A program made the translations under genes and the position numbers. Source: Hemileia vastatrix (taxonomy: Eukaryota > Basidiomycota > Pucciniomycetes > Pucciniales > Zaghouaniaceae). From it: a DNA stretch of 64,000 bases. Where the stretch lies: the NCBI GenBank assembly GCA_030280995.1, contig JASXTE010000008.1:17075212-17139211 (forward strand). The letters run 5' to 3'. Within the stretch, counting starts at the first letter, position 1. Every line of letters starts with the position of its first letter. Below the pieces are notes generated by a model, which saw nothing but the letters and a program-made list of their open reading frames with translations, did no database searches and was not told the DNA's origin. Below are positions 11,040 to 22,962 of the stretch, piece by piece.

Positions 11040-11880
11040 ATGCCCAACAATCAACCTCAAGCATTGACATCTCCCTCCCCTGCACGTTGCCCGCCAATTT
11101 CTCTTGATGATATAGAACACTGCCAAAAAGCCCTGGTAGGCATTTCCGAATTGGCAACTAGCGTTGAAAAGTTGAAGACCAATGGTTCCAACTGGCATGA
11201 CTGGGATCATAAAATAAGCTCTCTCATGTCCAATTACATTGGCATGACCGCATATGCGCTTAATGACCAACCATGCTCCAAAAATGATATAAGAGACCAA
11301 ATGGCACACATTATAGTTGTGGGCACTGTGGAAACAGCCCTGCAATGTATCATCAAACCTGACTGTTTGTGTCCATCAGCCTATCTCACATTCCAATAAA
11401 AAAATTCAATAGGGCAACATCACAACTTCTGCCTATCCCTCTTCAAAACCGTGATCTCCATTCCTTCTCAAACATTTGTTTCTGTGAGCTAACACTGGGA
11501 ACATGTTCAAGAGACTCTTGATGCCATCATCCATACCGGTTTCAATTTCACCAACTCTTCTGTGAAAGTAATCATGGCACACATCCTATTGCCTCTTTCC
11601 TTGGAAGACCTATCTACTGACATAAGTCGAGCCATTGAATCTTGTCAAGATGGTCTCACAATGTCATCTGATGATTTCCTAACTGAAATGCTAACCTCAG
11701 AAACAAACTTATCACTGATTAAAAAAGCTCATGAATCACCCAATGTCTCACAAGTCAATGTGAATGCCATTATAAGGCAAAATCCCATGTCAATGTCTTA
11801 CTGATTCATATTGCCCAGTGAATGCCCAACGGAGATGTTTCAATTGTGATTCTACCAAACATATGCATCAAGATTATCCG
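11040..11880 (+). pseudogene. copia gag, broken
   Basis: The frame opening at 11040 contains LDDIEHCQKALVGISELA and NGSNWHDWDHKISSLMSNYI, the usual start of copia gag (UBN2-like): a tryptophan-rich helix that follows a preference for 'xxNWxxWxxxI'. The frame stops at 11397, and a second block (11562-11804) has SLEDLSTDISRAIESC and DDFLTEMLTSE. A zinc knuckle follows at about 11836, CFNCDSTKHMHQDY, in which the final cysteine is replaced by tyrosine. The product would be the particle protein; here it is broken by several stops. Confidence 0.7.
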
Positions 11881-12114
11881 TATTTCCCCAGATCCCCTTT
11901 TTAAAATCCTGACCTAAAGATGTACTATGATTTGAAACAAAAAAATTGCCAATGTAGGACACCCATCAAAACCACCACATGACTCTGTGGGCAAAGTATT
12001 TGCTAAACTTACCCAAACTGGTGATAATATTGTAGAAGTTGATTCCAGCACTATGAAGGCACTAGCCATGGACTTCAATCATATCAATCTACAAAGTGTT
12101 GAATAGTGTGCCAA

Positions 12115-13480
12115 ATCAACTGCATCTGGTGGCAAAGCAATTCTAGACAGTGGTGCTACTCACCATGTCACTGGTGATGTAAGTATGCTATTTAAATATC
12201 AACCAATCTCCCCACATATCCCTGTAAAGGTAGCAACTAATGGCTTGCCTTCTTTCATTATTGGCACTAATGATATGAAAGTAATGGATCTGGACTGTAT
12301 TATTGTCATAAAAAAAATGTTTTCTTTTGTCCACAAGCCCAAACTACTTTAATATCCTGGTTTGATCTTGTTAAAGTGGGAATGGATTTCTAAATGTCTT
12401 AACAAAAAGAATTTATACTATCAAAAAACACTAAAAAAAGTTTAATGGCTAGTATTGATAATAGTGGACATAGATGGCTTGTAAATACCATTAAAAACAT
12501 GAACCCTAGTCTTCTTCTGGCAATGAATTCTATTTCCACATACATTGTTCCAAAAACAGCTGATGATCCAGTTTCCTTTTCCAAAATTTTCATTGATGAC
12601 ATTAATTTGGAAACTATTCATCAGCCTTATGCTGCTCCTGGGTCTCTCTTTGACTGGCATTGACAACTAGGTCACACTAGCAATCAGGTCCTGAAAACTC
12701 TTATTAAAAATGATCTTGGTATTGGTCTCCTGGCTGAATGCCCAAACAGGAAAGATAGATTGTACTGATTGTGCTATTTTCTAAAAGTACCAGGAAAGCA
12801 ACTACCCAATGTGAGCTGGCTCCTGAATCTATGCTTTCCCTGATTGTTGGAGATCTCATTGGACCTATCAAAGATGAGGCTGTGGGGGGCTATAAATAAG
12901 CTACCCTGTTTTGAGAATCATTTTCAACTTATGGTGAAGTATTCATGTTAAAAAATAAAAGTGATGCCATGAAGGCTTTTAAGACCTTCCTCAGCAAGCT
13001 GACCACAGCTACTGGGAAGAAACTTCAAGCTCTTTGTACTGACAGTGGTGAACTACATAGTAACACAATGAAGACATTCCTTTCATCCGTTGGGGCTGTC
13101 CACAAAATCAACATGCCATATCACACTGAACAAATCAGGACAGCTGAACATTTCAATCAAACAGTCAGTGACATTTCCAGAACTTCCCTACCAGAAAGTG
13201 AACTTCCAAAGTGCTTCTGGGGCATCTCTTATAAATGGGCATCATTTGTCTATAATTGATTACCAAACAGCAAAATTACCAACTCCAGCCCACTTCAGAT
13301 GGTATTTGGTACAAAACCCAACTTCAACAATATGAGAATTTTTGAAGAGAATGCATTTGTTCATGTTCACAAAGAGGTAAGAACTGAATTGGACAACAGA
13401 GCTATGGAATGTAAAGTTGTTGGTTACTCACAAAATATTTATGGGTAGATTTTCTGACACAAAGATTCAAGCAGAATTTT
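12115..13480 (+). pseudogene. copia protease and integrase, broken
   Basis: The protease motif ILDSGATHHVTGDV is clear at about 12145-12180, with the catalytic Asp in D-S-G. The integrase zinc region can be glimpsed at 12650-12680 (DWH, stop, QLGH). The catalytic core remains in 12945-13259: an Asp in LCTDSGELHSN, then HKINMPYHTEQIRTAEHFNQT, in which the usual acidic residue of 'NGxAER' reads as TAEH. Protease order before integrase, and both before RT, assigns this to Ty1/copia. Stops (for example TGA at 12661-12663) prevent translation. Confidence 0.75.
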
Positions 13481-13490
13481 CAAATCAGCC

Positions 13491-15120
13491 ATGGATAACT
13501 TCCCTGGAAGTCCACAACTTTCTCATGAGGTTTCCCATTCATCAAATAGATCCCCATCTAAAGGATCTTTGGAATCAATTTTAAACTCCTTAACGTTTGG
13601 TGACTTCACTGCTGAAAATCTTATTGACAAACAGGATTTGTGCATTGAATCAATGCAAATACCAACATCACAATCTCCAATTACTATTCCTTCCACTTTC
13701 AAACAGGAAATGGCTTCTTTAGAATCATCTCACTGGAAGAAAGCTTGTAAAACTGAAATGGATAATATGTCCTGCCTTAATGTTTGGAGTGAAGTTGAAT
13801 AACCAAAGCATATTACCCCACTTAAAGGAAAATGGGTATTTTGCAATTAAAAACTCCAACACTGATACTCCACTTAAATTCAAAGCTAGATTTGTAGCAA
13901 AAGGTTTCAAACAAAGAGAAGGTATTGATTACAAAGATACTTTTTCCCCTAAAGCTACCTTTTCCTTGCAACAAATTCTGCTTACCCTGGTGGCAATGTA
14001 TGGCTGGAAGGTGAGATCCTTTGATGTCACAGCTGCTTACTTACACAGCAATGTAGACAAAGAATTGTGGATTGAACCTCCACAAGGTATGTCTTTATCC
14101 AAAAGTGACAATGTGTTGAAATTACACAAAGCTCTATATAGAAACCAAACAAGCAGCTCGCTGCTGGTGGCTCCATATTGCAGACAAGCTCAAATCTCTA
14201 GGATTCATTGAAAGTCAATTCAATACCAGTCTCTATATTCTGAAAAACCAAATTTCCACTGGTATTTTCTGGCTGCATGTTGATGACAGCTTTGTCACAG
14301 TAAGCAACAATACGGTTCTGAAAAAACTAGAGGAGGGTTTGAATGGAGGTTTTGGAGGTGAAGTGGTGAGAGAGATTAGATGGAATTGTAGTGATAAAGG
14401 TAAAAAGAGTTGGAAAGGGGTTTGAATTAAATTGTCATAGGCTAATTGATAAGTTACTTTCTGAGCATAATCCAGGCGGTCTTAAATGTAAAACACCTTT
14501 ACCAATGGACAGCAATATGGAGTCTTCAAAAACAGAAGATATTGGCATCAGACCTAAAAAATACTTATCTATTATTGGAAGTTTAAATGATATTGCTATT
14601 TCTACCAGACCAGATCTGTCTTACACTGTCAACTTCCTAGTATGTTTTTCTTCCAAACCCACCAATAACCACTGGAGGGAACTTATGCACCTTTTGTGAT
14701 ATTTGCAGACTACTAGGGACTTAAAACTATGCCTTTACACAGATTAAAAACCTAATCTAACAATCACCACATATTCTGATGCATCTTGGAGTGGGGAAGG
14801 GTCTCAATCAACCAGTGGCCACATTGTCTACCTCAATGGATGCCCCATTCTATGGTCTTCCAAATGCCAGTCAACTGTGGCTGATTCTTCATGCTTTGCA
14901 GAGTGTATCACCATGTGTCTAGCAACAAATGATAGTATATGGATCAAGAATCTTCTCTCCAACATTTGTGGTCCTATCAAATGCACAACTCTTAAATGTG
15001 ACATTAAAAGCACTGTCACATCAGCCAAAAACCATACTTCTAACAAACATACAAGACATTCTGACAAGTATTTCTTCCTAGTCAACAAAAAATTATACAA
15101 AAAAAAAAAAATCTACTTTT
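13491..15120 (+). pseudogene. copia reverse transcriptase and RNase H, broken
   Basis: RT starts with FKARFVAKGFKQREGIDY and continues SFDVTAAYLHSNVDKELWIEPP, the hallmark copia RT motifs. The active site, normally YVDD, appears as HVDD (about 14276-14287). Later blocks TRPDLSYTVNFLVCF and, for RNase H, TYSDASWSGEG and CFAECITMCLATNDSIW are in order. An in-frame TAA at 13799-13801 and a frameshift after 14140 interrupt it. There is no full-length frame. Confidence 0.8.
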
Positions 15121-15302
15121 AGAATGGGTTTCTGGACATGATTAATATGCTGATTTATTAACTTAAAATGTTGGACTGTTGCTCACTTCTCAGAAAAGAC
15201 ATCATTTGGGAGTAACTTAATATATACATTTTTTTTATTGTTTCTCTTTTATCAATTTTTTTATTTCACATTAAAATTCAGGTTCGTAGCCAAGTGGGGG
15301 GC

Positions 15303-15478
15303 TTTTATGTACATAGACATAATTATACTTAGCTGCCACGTGATCCATGTATATAGTCTGTGGTTTGTGTTTCTGACTAACTCCAATTATTCTCAGAGTT
15401 TGTTACTGATGAACAACTACAGGTAAATTAATGCAGATATAGATTCTTCTCAGAGTTTATTACTGACACACAACTACA
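15303..15478 (+). repeat. right LTR of the copia element
   Basis: It matches 10534-10711 almost end to end (shared start TTTTATGTACATAGAC, shared end CAACTACA), with scattered substitutions and small indels. It is preceded by the purine-rich GTGGGGGG, a suitable polypurine tract. Confidence 0.8.
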
Positions 15479-16025
15479 ACCAAGATCATCATCATCATCC
15501 AGCACATTAATTATCTCAACTGAATTCATATATGAAGCTCAGAATCCAGATTTGGTTAGTAACTGTTATTTCATTTGTGTTTGCTTCTTCTTCTTAATCA
15601 TCATCTTCATCATCAATCCAGAATTGATTAGTTGACTGCACTTGGTCTAAATTTTTAAATCTAAATTAGTTGATTGATCTAAATTACATTGTAGAAAGAA
15701 ATGCTTAAAGTCACCTTATTGTGAGTAGAATCCAAGAAAAAAGTTGGATAAACTTGAGAAAAATTTGTCCCTTTAAGTAATTATAATATGGAATTTTTTA
15801 ATTAACTAACCTTTTAAATATCTATCTACTTGATCAAAAAAAAAAAAAGAAAAAAATTGGTTGACCTGTTTATTTTTAACAGGTTTGAGATGATATATAT
15901 GGGTTTTCTTTAAGTTAATCTATATAATGAAACACAACAATAAAATTGTACCAGTGAAAAGGTATTTCAAAGATTGACTTTATATGTTTTTATTAAGTTT
16001 TGATTTTTGTGAACAGATGTTAAAA
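15479..16025. other. unassigned AT-rich stretch
   Basis: I see no gene here. It lies between the copia element and the first recognisable coding sequence of element A. It may be eroded gag or leader of A, but no gag motif or LTR can be read. It contains ATC/TTC triplet runs near 15485 and 15590. Confidence 0.4.
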
Positions 16026-17137
16026 AATGAGTCCCTGGAGTTGAGACCTTTCAAGTCTAAACCCAAAATCTAAACTCCTGGTGATATCAGTAAGGTATTG
16101 GATCAAAAAGGGGAATTAAAGGAAGCTGAAAGGAAAATATGGACAGATAATGGGTTATGTATGTATTGTGGAGGTAAACACAAGTTGGAAGATTGTGAAA
16201 AATTGAAGGAAAGGGAAGGTAAATGTTCAAATTCAAAAAACTAGAGGATAGTTTACTTGCGTGCAAAGCAAACTATTTTATTTCTCCCAGTGCACAGAAC
16301 CTTTATATCTTAGGGAATGGAGTTGCCATTAACCGTTTCAGATTTATTCTTTTTAAGGAGGATATACCCTTCAGTTGTCTCATTGACTCTGGGGCTTCAA
16401 TTTCATTTATCAGTTTATCTTTTGCAGAAAAAATTAAGCTGACATTTGTAGATACCAATCGAATTCCAATTTATTTGGTCAAGTCAGAGGATTCCAATTA
16501 TTGGGTTAGTAAGAAAGTTTTATGGGTTTTCAACTTTCCAAATTTTCCTTTCTTTGAGTGGGAATTGATAGTCTTGGATGCCCCAAGGATGGACAATACC
16601 ATTCTTGGCCATGAATTTTTAATGCATTGGAATCCTGTCATTAATTGGTCAGAGGGATTGATGACCACTCATTCTAAGTATATTTCTGATTCTTCAATGC
16701 AGGTCAGTAGGGAGTTAAACAACCTGTCTAACCCAGTCCTGCTAGAGGACATCTCTCTTCCAGATGGTTTTCAACCATCTGATTTTTCTCTAAATGAGAA
16801 TTTGGCTAACCTTTCTAGCTCTGTTACTTCACTCAAAGTAAACAATTTTCACTCTCTAAATTTAGGTCTACCCTTGACAGATTCCTTTGATGATGAAAAG
16901 GACAAAAAAATCAATATTGAAGCCATTACAACAACTCTACCGGAAGTTTATCACGACTTCCTTGATGTATTTTCAGTCTGTAAGGCCAACAAGCTACCGC
17001 CTCATCAACCCTATGATCACCAAATAGAGTTAGTAGGTCCAGTAACTATGGCAGGTCCTGTCTACTCCCTATTGAAGGATGAATCTCAAGTTCTTCAAGA
17101 CTACATTTCAGAGAATGTGGAAAAAGTTTTCATTTGA
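16026..17137 (+). pseudogene. element A gag tail and protease
   Basis: The gag zinc knuckle reads CMYCGGKHKLEDC (about 16160-16198), one residue shorter than the usual CX2CX4HX4C. Just before it is KEAERKIWTDNGL, the 'ALTDEEKARRLAEGLC'-like lead-in of fungal chromoviruses. The protease core is SCLIDSGASISFISLSFAEK (catalytic Asp near 16387), followed by ILGHEFLMHWNPVINW. The C-terminal part (PEVYHDFLDVF, NKLPPHQPYDHQIEL) is the linker before RT. The frame from 16223 to 17137 is open, but a stop lies inside the gag tail (about 16071). Confidence 0.8.
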
Positions 17138-18330
17138 GCCAGTTAATCCCCAACTGTTTCTCCAGTTATTTTTGTTGAGAAAAAAGATGGAAGTCTTAGG
17201 TTGTGCGTTGATTATGGAAAGCTCAACGTAGTGACTAAGAAGAATGCATATTTAGTTCCTCCTATGTCTTTACTCCTTACTTTGTTTAGTGGTGCTAATT
17301 TCTTCTCTAAAATTTATTTAAGAGGCACTTACAAACTTATACGTATTTCTGAGGACCATGAAACTTTAACAGCAATGAGCACTAGGTTTTGTAGTTTTGA
17401 ATATCTAGTTATGCTTTTTGGGTTATGTAACGCACCCTCAAATTTTCAAACGTTTGTCAATGATATCTTTCATGATGTTGTCAAACAATTTTTTGTTGTC
17501 TATTTAGATGATATTTTAATTTTTTGAAGACCCTCAAGGAACATATTGAGCATATCTAACAGGTTCTCAATCATCTTTGAGAGCATGGTCTCTACGCCAA
17601 GCACACTAAGTGAAAATTACACATAAAGTCTATTGAATTTCTAGGTATTATATTATCCACTGACAGCCTTGTAATGGATGATATGAAAGTTAAAATTTTT
17701 TTGGAATGGCCAGAGCCAAAATCTGTAAAATCCTTACAAGGGTTTTTAGGTTTTGAAAATTTCTATAGAAGATTTATTAAAGATCACTCTAAAACTATTA
17801 CAAATCTCACTTCTATTCTTAGAAAAGATATTCCCTTTATTTTCACAGATACAGCACAAACGGAATTCAAAACCTTGAAGTCTGTGTTCACCACAGCTCC
17901 AGTTCTTCAAAATTTCAATCCCTCTGCTTTGACAATCATTGAGACAGATGCTAGTGATTATGCTATTTTAGGGGTTATATCCCAATTAAATCCTGAAACA
18001 AAATTGTTTCATCCTGTTGCATTCAAATCACGCCAATTGCTCTCAGAAGAGTTAAATTATGATTTTCATGATAAAGAGTTACTTGCTATTGTTCATTGTC
18101 TGAAAAATGGAATTCTTTTCTTCTCAGCCTTAATAGTCCTTTTCAAATTTTAACATATCATAATGCTTTAAGATACTTTATGTCCTTGAAGGTCTTGATG
18201 CAATGTCAAGCCAGATGGGCCGACTTCTTATCTGAATTTTCTTTCACTATTACCTATCACCCTAGAAGAAACTGTGTATTTCCAGACATATTATCACATT
18301 GGTATGATATTTACCCAGAGCAGAGGTAGG
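17138..18330 (+). pseudogene. element A reverse transcriptase and RNase H
   Basis: RT motifs are FVEKKDGSLRLCVDYGKLN, FGLCNAPSNFQTFVNDIF and the active site VVYLDDILIF (YLDD, about 17500-17511). RNase H continues with GFLGFENFYRRFIKDHSK, IETDASDYAILGVISQL and ALRYFMSLKVL. Stops (for example TGA at 17525-17527 and TAG at 18327-18329) and at least two frameshifts separate the blocks, so no polyprotein is possible. Confidence 0.85.
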
Positions 18331-18332
18331 AA

Positions 18333-19594
18333 TTGGCTAACAAGAACCCAGCAAATGTCAAATCAATTTTTAACAAATCAATGTTAACGACTCATCAACT
18401 CAATACAATGACAACTCAAAAGATTCAAAATCCACTATCCAACATTCAAAAAGCTCAATCAAAAGATGACTATTGTATAGGGGTAAAGGACAAAATACTC
18501 TCGAGGAAAGGGGCCAAAAGATTCAGTATTGAATCAGATCTATTAGTCTTCAAATGTAGAGTAGTCATCCCTAATGAAAAGGATATAAAATTATGGATTT
18601 TCAATAGTAGACATGATTCTCTGTTAGCTGGTCATTTTGGGGTTGATAAAACCTACTAGTTAATAGTGAGGGTTTATTCTGGCCAGGAATGACTAGAGAA
18701 ATAAAGGCATATATCAAAGCCTTTTATGAATGTAATAGGAACAAGGTACCTTGAAATAGGAAGTATGAGTTGCTTCAACCACTTCCAGTTCCCTCTAAAC
18801 CTTAGGAATCAATTTTGATAGTATACTAGTTATAGTTGATAGATTTTCTAAAATGTCTATTTTTATTAAAACTGCTACTACTGCAGCAGCAGAGGATTTA
18901 GAAAAATTATTTCTAGAACACGTATTTTCTAAACATGGATTACCCAATGATATTATTTCAGATAGAGGTTCTTTGTTTGTTTCTACTCTCTGGACTCAAT
19001 TATGTCAACTATTAAATATTACAAGGAATCTTTCTACTGCTTATCATCCTGAAACTGATTGGAAAACCAAAAGAGTCAATCAAATCCTTGAACAGTATCT
19101 TCAAATTTATGTTGATTATCAACAAGATGATTGGACCACATGGTTACCATTGGCCGAATTAGATTATAATGACTCAACACATTCTTTGACAAAACAATCT
19201 CCAGTAGAAACTATCTATGGATGAAATCCTCAATTAAATCTTATTCATTTAGGAATAAATCATCCTGCTGAAAATTATCTTCAAACGATTTCATGACTTC
19301 AAGGCAAACTTCAATCTAACCTGGAAGTGGAAAATTGGAGGTATAAGGAACAGGCCGATAAAAATTGAAAATATACTCCACTCTTTAAACCAGACAAAAA
19401 ATATTTGAACTACTTGACCATCTAGGAAAATATCTGAGAAGCGCTTGAGTCCATTTGAAATTGATTCTGAAATCTCTAAAAATGCATTTTGACTCAAGCT
19501 ACCTTCAACGTGGCAATCAATTCATCCTGTTTTTCACATATCTCTCTTGGAAATGGCTTGACAAATTTACCCAGGAAAGAACCACCTCTTCCGG
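18333..19594 (+). pseudogene. element A integrase, truncated by element B
   Basis: The zinc-binding end has HDSLLAGHFGVDKT. The catalytic core is in 18853-19224: IISDRGSLFVSTLWTQL carries the second Asp and TAYHPETDWKTKRVNQILEQYL carries the position of the catalytic Glu, here Lys-Thr-Lys in place of the expected 'xxER'. After the core come PFEID, KLPSTWQSIHPVFHISLLE and KEPPLPE, the usual lead into a chromodomain. The frame is cut exactly there by the LTR of B. Confidence 0.8.
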
Positions 19595-20692
19595 TGTGGT
19601 CTTCCAACATTGGCGGAGCCCTTTGTTGGTCTATTTGGCATTGTTTTGATATGTCTTAAATGGCATTATTTAATAATTGGGTATTTTTCTGGAATTATTC
19701 AGAAAATATTGGGAATGGGGGTATTTGGGTACTACCATTGGATAGCCCCAGGTTTTCTCTATATTTTATGTCTTGATGACATTTTTCAGATTATAAGTAT
19801 TAAGGGGATAATTTCTCATTTTTCATTTAAAAGATAGCTGTTTAATTTTGTTTTTTGTGTTTTACGAACTAAACTTAAGTCTTAGGATTGAGTGCTTAGT
19901 ACCATTAGAATGAGCTAATTTTTCTCTACATTTTATGTCTCAATGTTGTTATAGCCTAATTATGTGTTTTAAACGTTTTAGTAGTCATAGTAGATTTTTC
20001 TAAGTATTTTGGGTATTTTTGGAGGTTTTTGGTGGTTTTCTGACTTCAGGGTGGTCTGGCCGCCTCAGGCAGGCCTCCCGATGCTGGGCGGACCACCCGC
20101 CTTGGTTCTAGAAGGCTGGGAAGCGTTTCTAGAGGGGTTTTATGCAATATGGCACTCAAGAACACCAAATTTGTTGGTGTGCATGGGCTTTTAGATAGTG
20201 GTCTGTGTGTACATAGTGAATAAGACAGTTTGGGGCAACTTTAATTATCATACAACCATCTGGAGGTGATATCCTTGTTCCTCACTCAGTTTTCACTGTT
20301 TTTTGGCTGCAATTGGCTGTGTTTGTTGCAAGGCGAGTTCTTCATTTAAATTAACTTGGCAACTGGTTTCTCTGGTATAGTCTTGCAAGCTATATCAAGT
20401 ATTTTTGCTGTCTCTGGTGTGGATTTGAAACCTACATCAAGTATCATTGCTTTATCTGGTGTGGACATTGGTCTACATTTCAGTTCTTTGGTTTGGTAGT
20501 CTGTATGGAGACTAATTTCTTGGCTGATAAGGCAGTGAAGTGTGTTTGAAAAGGGGCTTTAGCAACAGGAACCAATTTACGGTAGCAGGTAAATCTCACT
20601 TTATTTTTCTAAAGGGACAGGGGATTTTCTCTCTGGGGTTTCTCCAAATCCCTTGGTCAAGGCCTATAGCTAGTAATATAGGATTGTCTACA
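19595..20692 (+). repeat. left (5') LTR of element B
   Basis: It is 1,098 bp, TG...CA, matching 31976-32899 plus 60435-60608 with about 5% differences by my estimate. It is partly GC-rich around 20050-20120. It contains a stretch shared with the right LTR, 'ttcagttctttggtttggtag', and ends in a block (20530-20692) found again at 60435-60608. Confidence 0.9.
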
Positions 20693-20696
20693 TTTC

Positions 20697-20713
20697 TGGC
20701 GCCCAAAATGGGG
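20697..20713 (+). promoter_or_regulatory. primer-binding site of element B
   Basis: TGGCGCCCAAAATGGGG begins four bases after the LTR. A first-strand primer-binding site in this position is typically complementary to a tRNA 3' end, here one ending GGCGCCA. Which tRNA is used cannot be told without the genome's tRNA set. Confidence 0.6.
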
Positions 20714-20826
20714 TGAAACCTGCTAGTTCTTTGGAATCTCTGTTGTCTTTGAATGGATTCTGGGTCTTCTATTCTTGTAGTGACTGTCAGTGGGGGGGGG
20801 GGGGGGGGGAAGGTCCTCCTGCTGTG

Positions 20827-22962
20827 ATGGTTAGGGAGTGTGTTAGGATTAAAAGTTGGGATGGTACAAAGTTTAATGGTGAAGATGTGAAGTGGTTTAT
20901 GGAGAAGTATGAAACTGCTTCTGGTGTGGATGGTGCTTCTTACCTCGACATGGTGAAACAGATTATTTTCTTCATTGGTGATAGGGAAGTGGAGAAGGAG
21001 GTTGTGGCAATGTCTGGCTACAAGAAAAGGGACTGGAAGTTATTGTGTAGGAAGATGGTGGATAGATGGGGTGTCAGGTTCACTATGGTGGATCTAAACA
21101 AGGTTATCAGTGAATGGTAGTCTAATGGTGGTGTTGGTAACTTGCAGAGTTACAGGAAGTTTCTGCTACAGTTTGATCCTGTGGTGGAATATTTGGTGGA
21201 AGTGGAGGAGCTGGCACATGAAAATGCTGCCAAGGATGTTTTTTGGTCTTCCTTGGCTAGAGATGTCAGGATGGATGTGTTGAAGGAGCTGTCAAGGAAA
21301 GACTTGATGAATACTCTTTCCAATGGGGATCAGAAGTTTCCTGCCTTAGACAAGGTGAAGGAGGCTGTGGAGGCTCATTTAAAGTTATTGGCTGTGGACA
21401 CCTATCAGGAGGGGTGTGCCAAATATGTCAGCAAAGTCATTGATGCTTTGGCTGAAGAGGAGAATAGAGTGAAGAAGGAAGAGAAGAATATGGTGAAGGT
21501 TTTCAAACAGGAAAGGGACCCAGTGGTGGAGCAGTTGGCTGATCTGACAAAACAGCTACATATTTTTGTTCAGGAGGCTAAGAAGGCCAATAAGGCTCCT
21601 TCTCAGCCTAGAGATTTTGATAGGAGGGCTGGTAGGAGTGAACCTTGGGTCTGCTCTTATTGATGCAGGAGGGGGAACAAGTCCAATGATTGTTGGGCTC
21701 TGAACAGAGATGTGTCAGAGGGAAAGGTGGAGTTTGATGGCAGGGTGTTCAAGTTCCCTGATGGTTCATTTGTGAAGCTCAGTGAGGGGAAAGCGGCTGT
21801 TGATTTAGTCAGAAGAAGGAGTGGTCTCAATCAGAGGAGGCCAAGGTTTGAGGAGATTCCTGATCAGGGGAAGTCTTCTTCAAAGGCAGATGATGATTTC
21901 AAGGGAAAAGGGAAGGAGGTTAATAAGGTCTATTTTTCTACTTCCTTTGGTGGATTGAAGTTGTATTCTTGTGGAGGAAATTCAAGTAGTGAATGCTTGG
22001 CTGGTGTCTATGATGTAGAAGCTGGAAAGGTGGGAAGGCCTAAGAGCAGTTCTCAGGCTTAACCAAAGTCTAAGGCTTCAAAGGTGGATCCTAAGCTGAG
22101 TACAGCTAGGAAGAAGTACAGAAAAGAGGAGATGTACAAGATGCAGAAGGGGATTGCTGATATGGGCCCCCCTAGTTTTGGTGCATTGGACATGAATGGT
22201 TATCCAATGCCTATGGATGTTGATTCTGACTCTGAGGAGGATTTCCCTTTGGCTTCATTTCCAAAGCCTGCTGGAGTTAGAGGTTCTGGTGAGGGAGCTG
22301 GTTTGATTCCTGTCAATGGTAAACATGTTGGTGGTTCTGGTCCTCAGGAGATTTCTAGGACAAAGTTAGTGAAGCCAAGGGCTCACTTTGAGATGCCAGT
22401 AGTTTCTGGAAAATCTAATGTTATGGACTCTGTTCTGGAAAGGATGAATCAGGGTCAGGTTTCCCTTTCTTATGGGGAATTGTATGCTATTAGTCTCGGG
22501 TTGGCTGATAGACAGAAAAAGTTGTTGACCAAGAGAAGGGTTTTTTCTGGGGAGGTGGAATACATTTGTGATTCTGCTGAGAAGTTTGGTGAGGGGTTGG
22601 AGACTCATTTTTCTACACCTCTGGGTTATGTCAATTTCACTCTGAATGGCAGGGAGGCTAGGGCATTGGTTGATTCAGGTTCTCAGATTAACCTGTTTAC
22701 TTTGTTTGAGGCTACTCATCTGGGCCTCCCCATCAAAACAGGAATTGGTGGAAATTTACAAGGGATTGGTGGCCATGTCACTGAGTTGATTGGAACAGCT
22801 GAATATGTGAAGCTGGATGTTAGTGGAGCCTCAGGGAAAGTTCATTTTTACATTGACAAAGGTAATGTAAAAGCTGTTTTGGGTGGACAATTCTTGATGG
22901 ATTTCCAGGCAAGAATTGGTAATCAGTTTGATATGGGAATCAGTTTGGAGTTGAATGGTTAA
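20827..22962 (+). pseudogene. element B gag and protease, three stops
   Basis: The probable start is ATG 20827 (MVRECVRIKSWDGTKFNG), after a run of 18 G at 20792-20809 that is also open upstream. A single frame runs to 22962, about 710 codons. The gag core includes VKWFMEKYETASG and LDMVKQIIFFIGDREVE; a charged, coiled-coil-like segment is at 21330-21600. A zinc knuckle region at 21650-21700 (CSY, stop, CRRGNKSNDCW) is broken. The protease is at 22615-22900: ARALVDSGSQINLFT with catalytic Asp, and VLGGQFLMDFQARI. Stops are TAG 21118, TGA 21661 and TAA 22060; the frame never shifts, so decay is by point mutation only. The start is chosen because upstream frame includes PBS sequence. Confidence 0.75.

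Larger units (their letters stand above)
10532..15478 (+). mobile_element. Ty1/copia retrotransposon, decayed
   Basis: Two direct repeats of about 180 bp flank 4.6 kb that holds the copia order gag, protease, integrase, reverse transcriptase, RNase H on the plus strand. The left LTR starts TG and ends CA. Possible target duplications ACCAC and ACCAA differ at one base. Every domain is interrupted by stops or frameshifts, and I estimate LTR divergence at near 10% by eye, so this is an old, inactive copy. Confidence 0.85.
16026..19594 (+). mobile_element. element A: Ty3/gypsy chromovirus, left part
   Basis: This is the outermost and oldest element of the nest. Gag tail, protease, RT, RNase H and integrase follow in gypsy order on the plus strand, all broken. 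The element is cut at 19594 by B. Its reading frame resumes at 60609 with the chromodomain, and CCGG is duplicated at 19591-19594 and 60609-60612. I could not find its LTRs. Confidence 0.85.
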
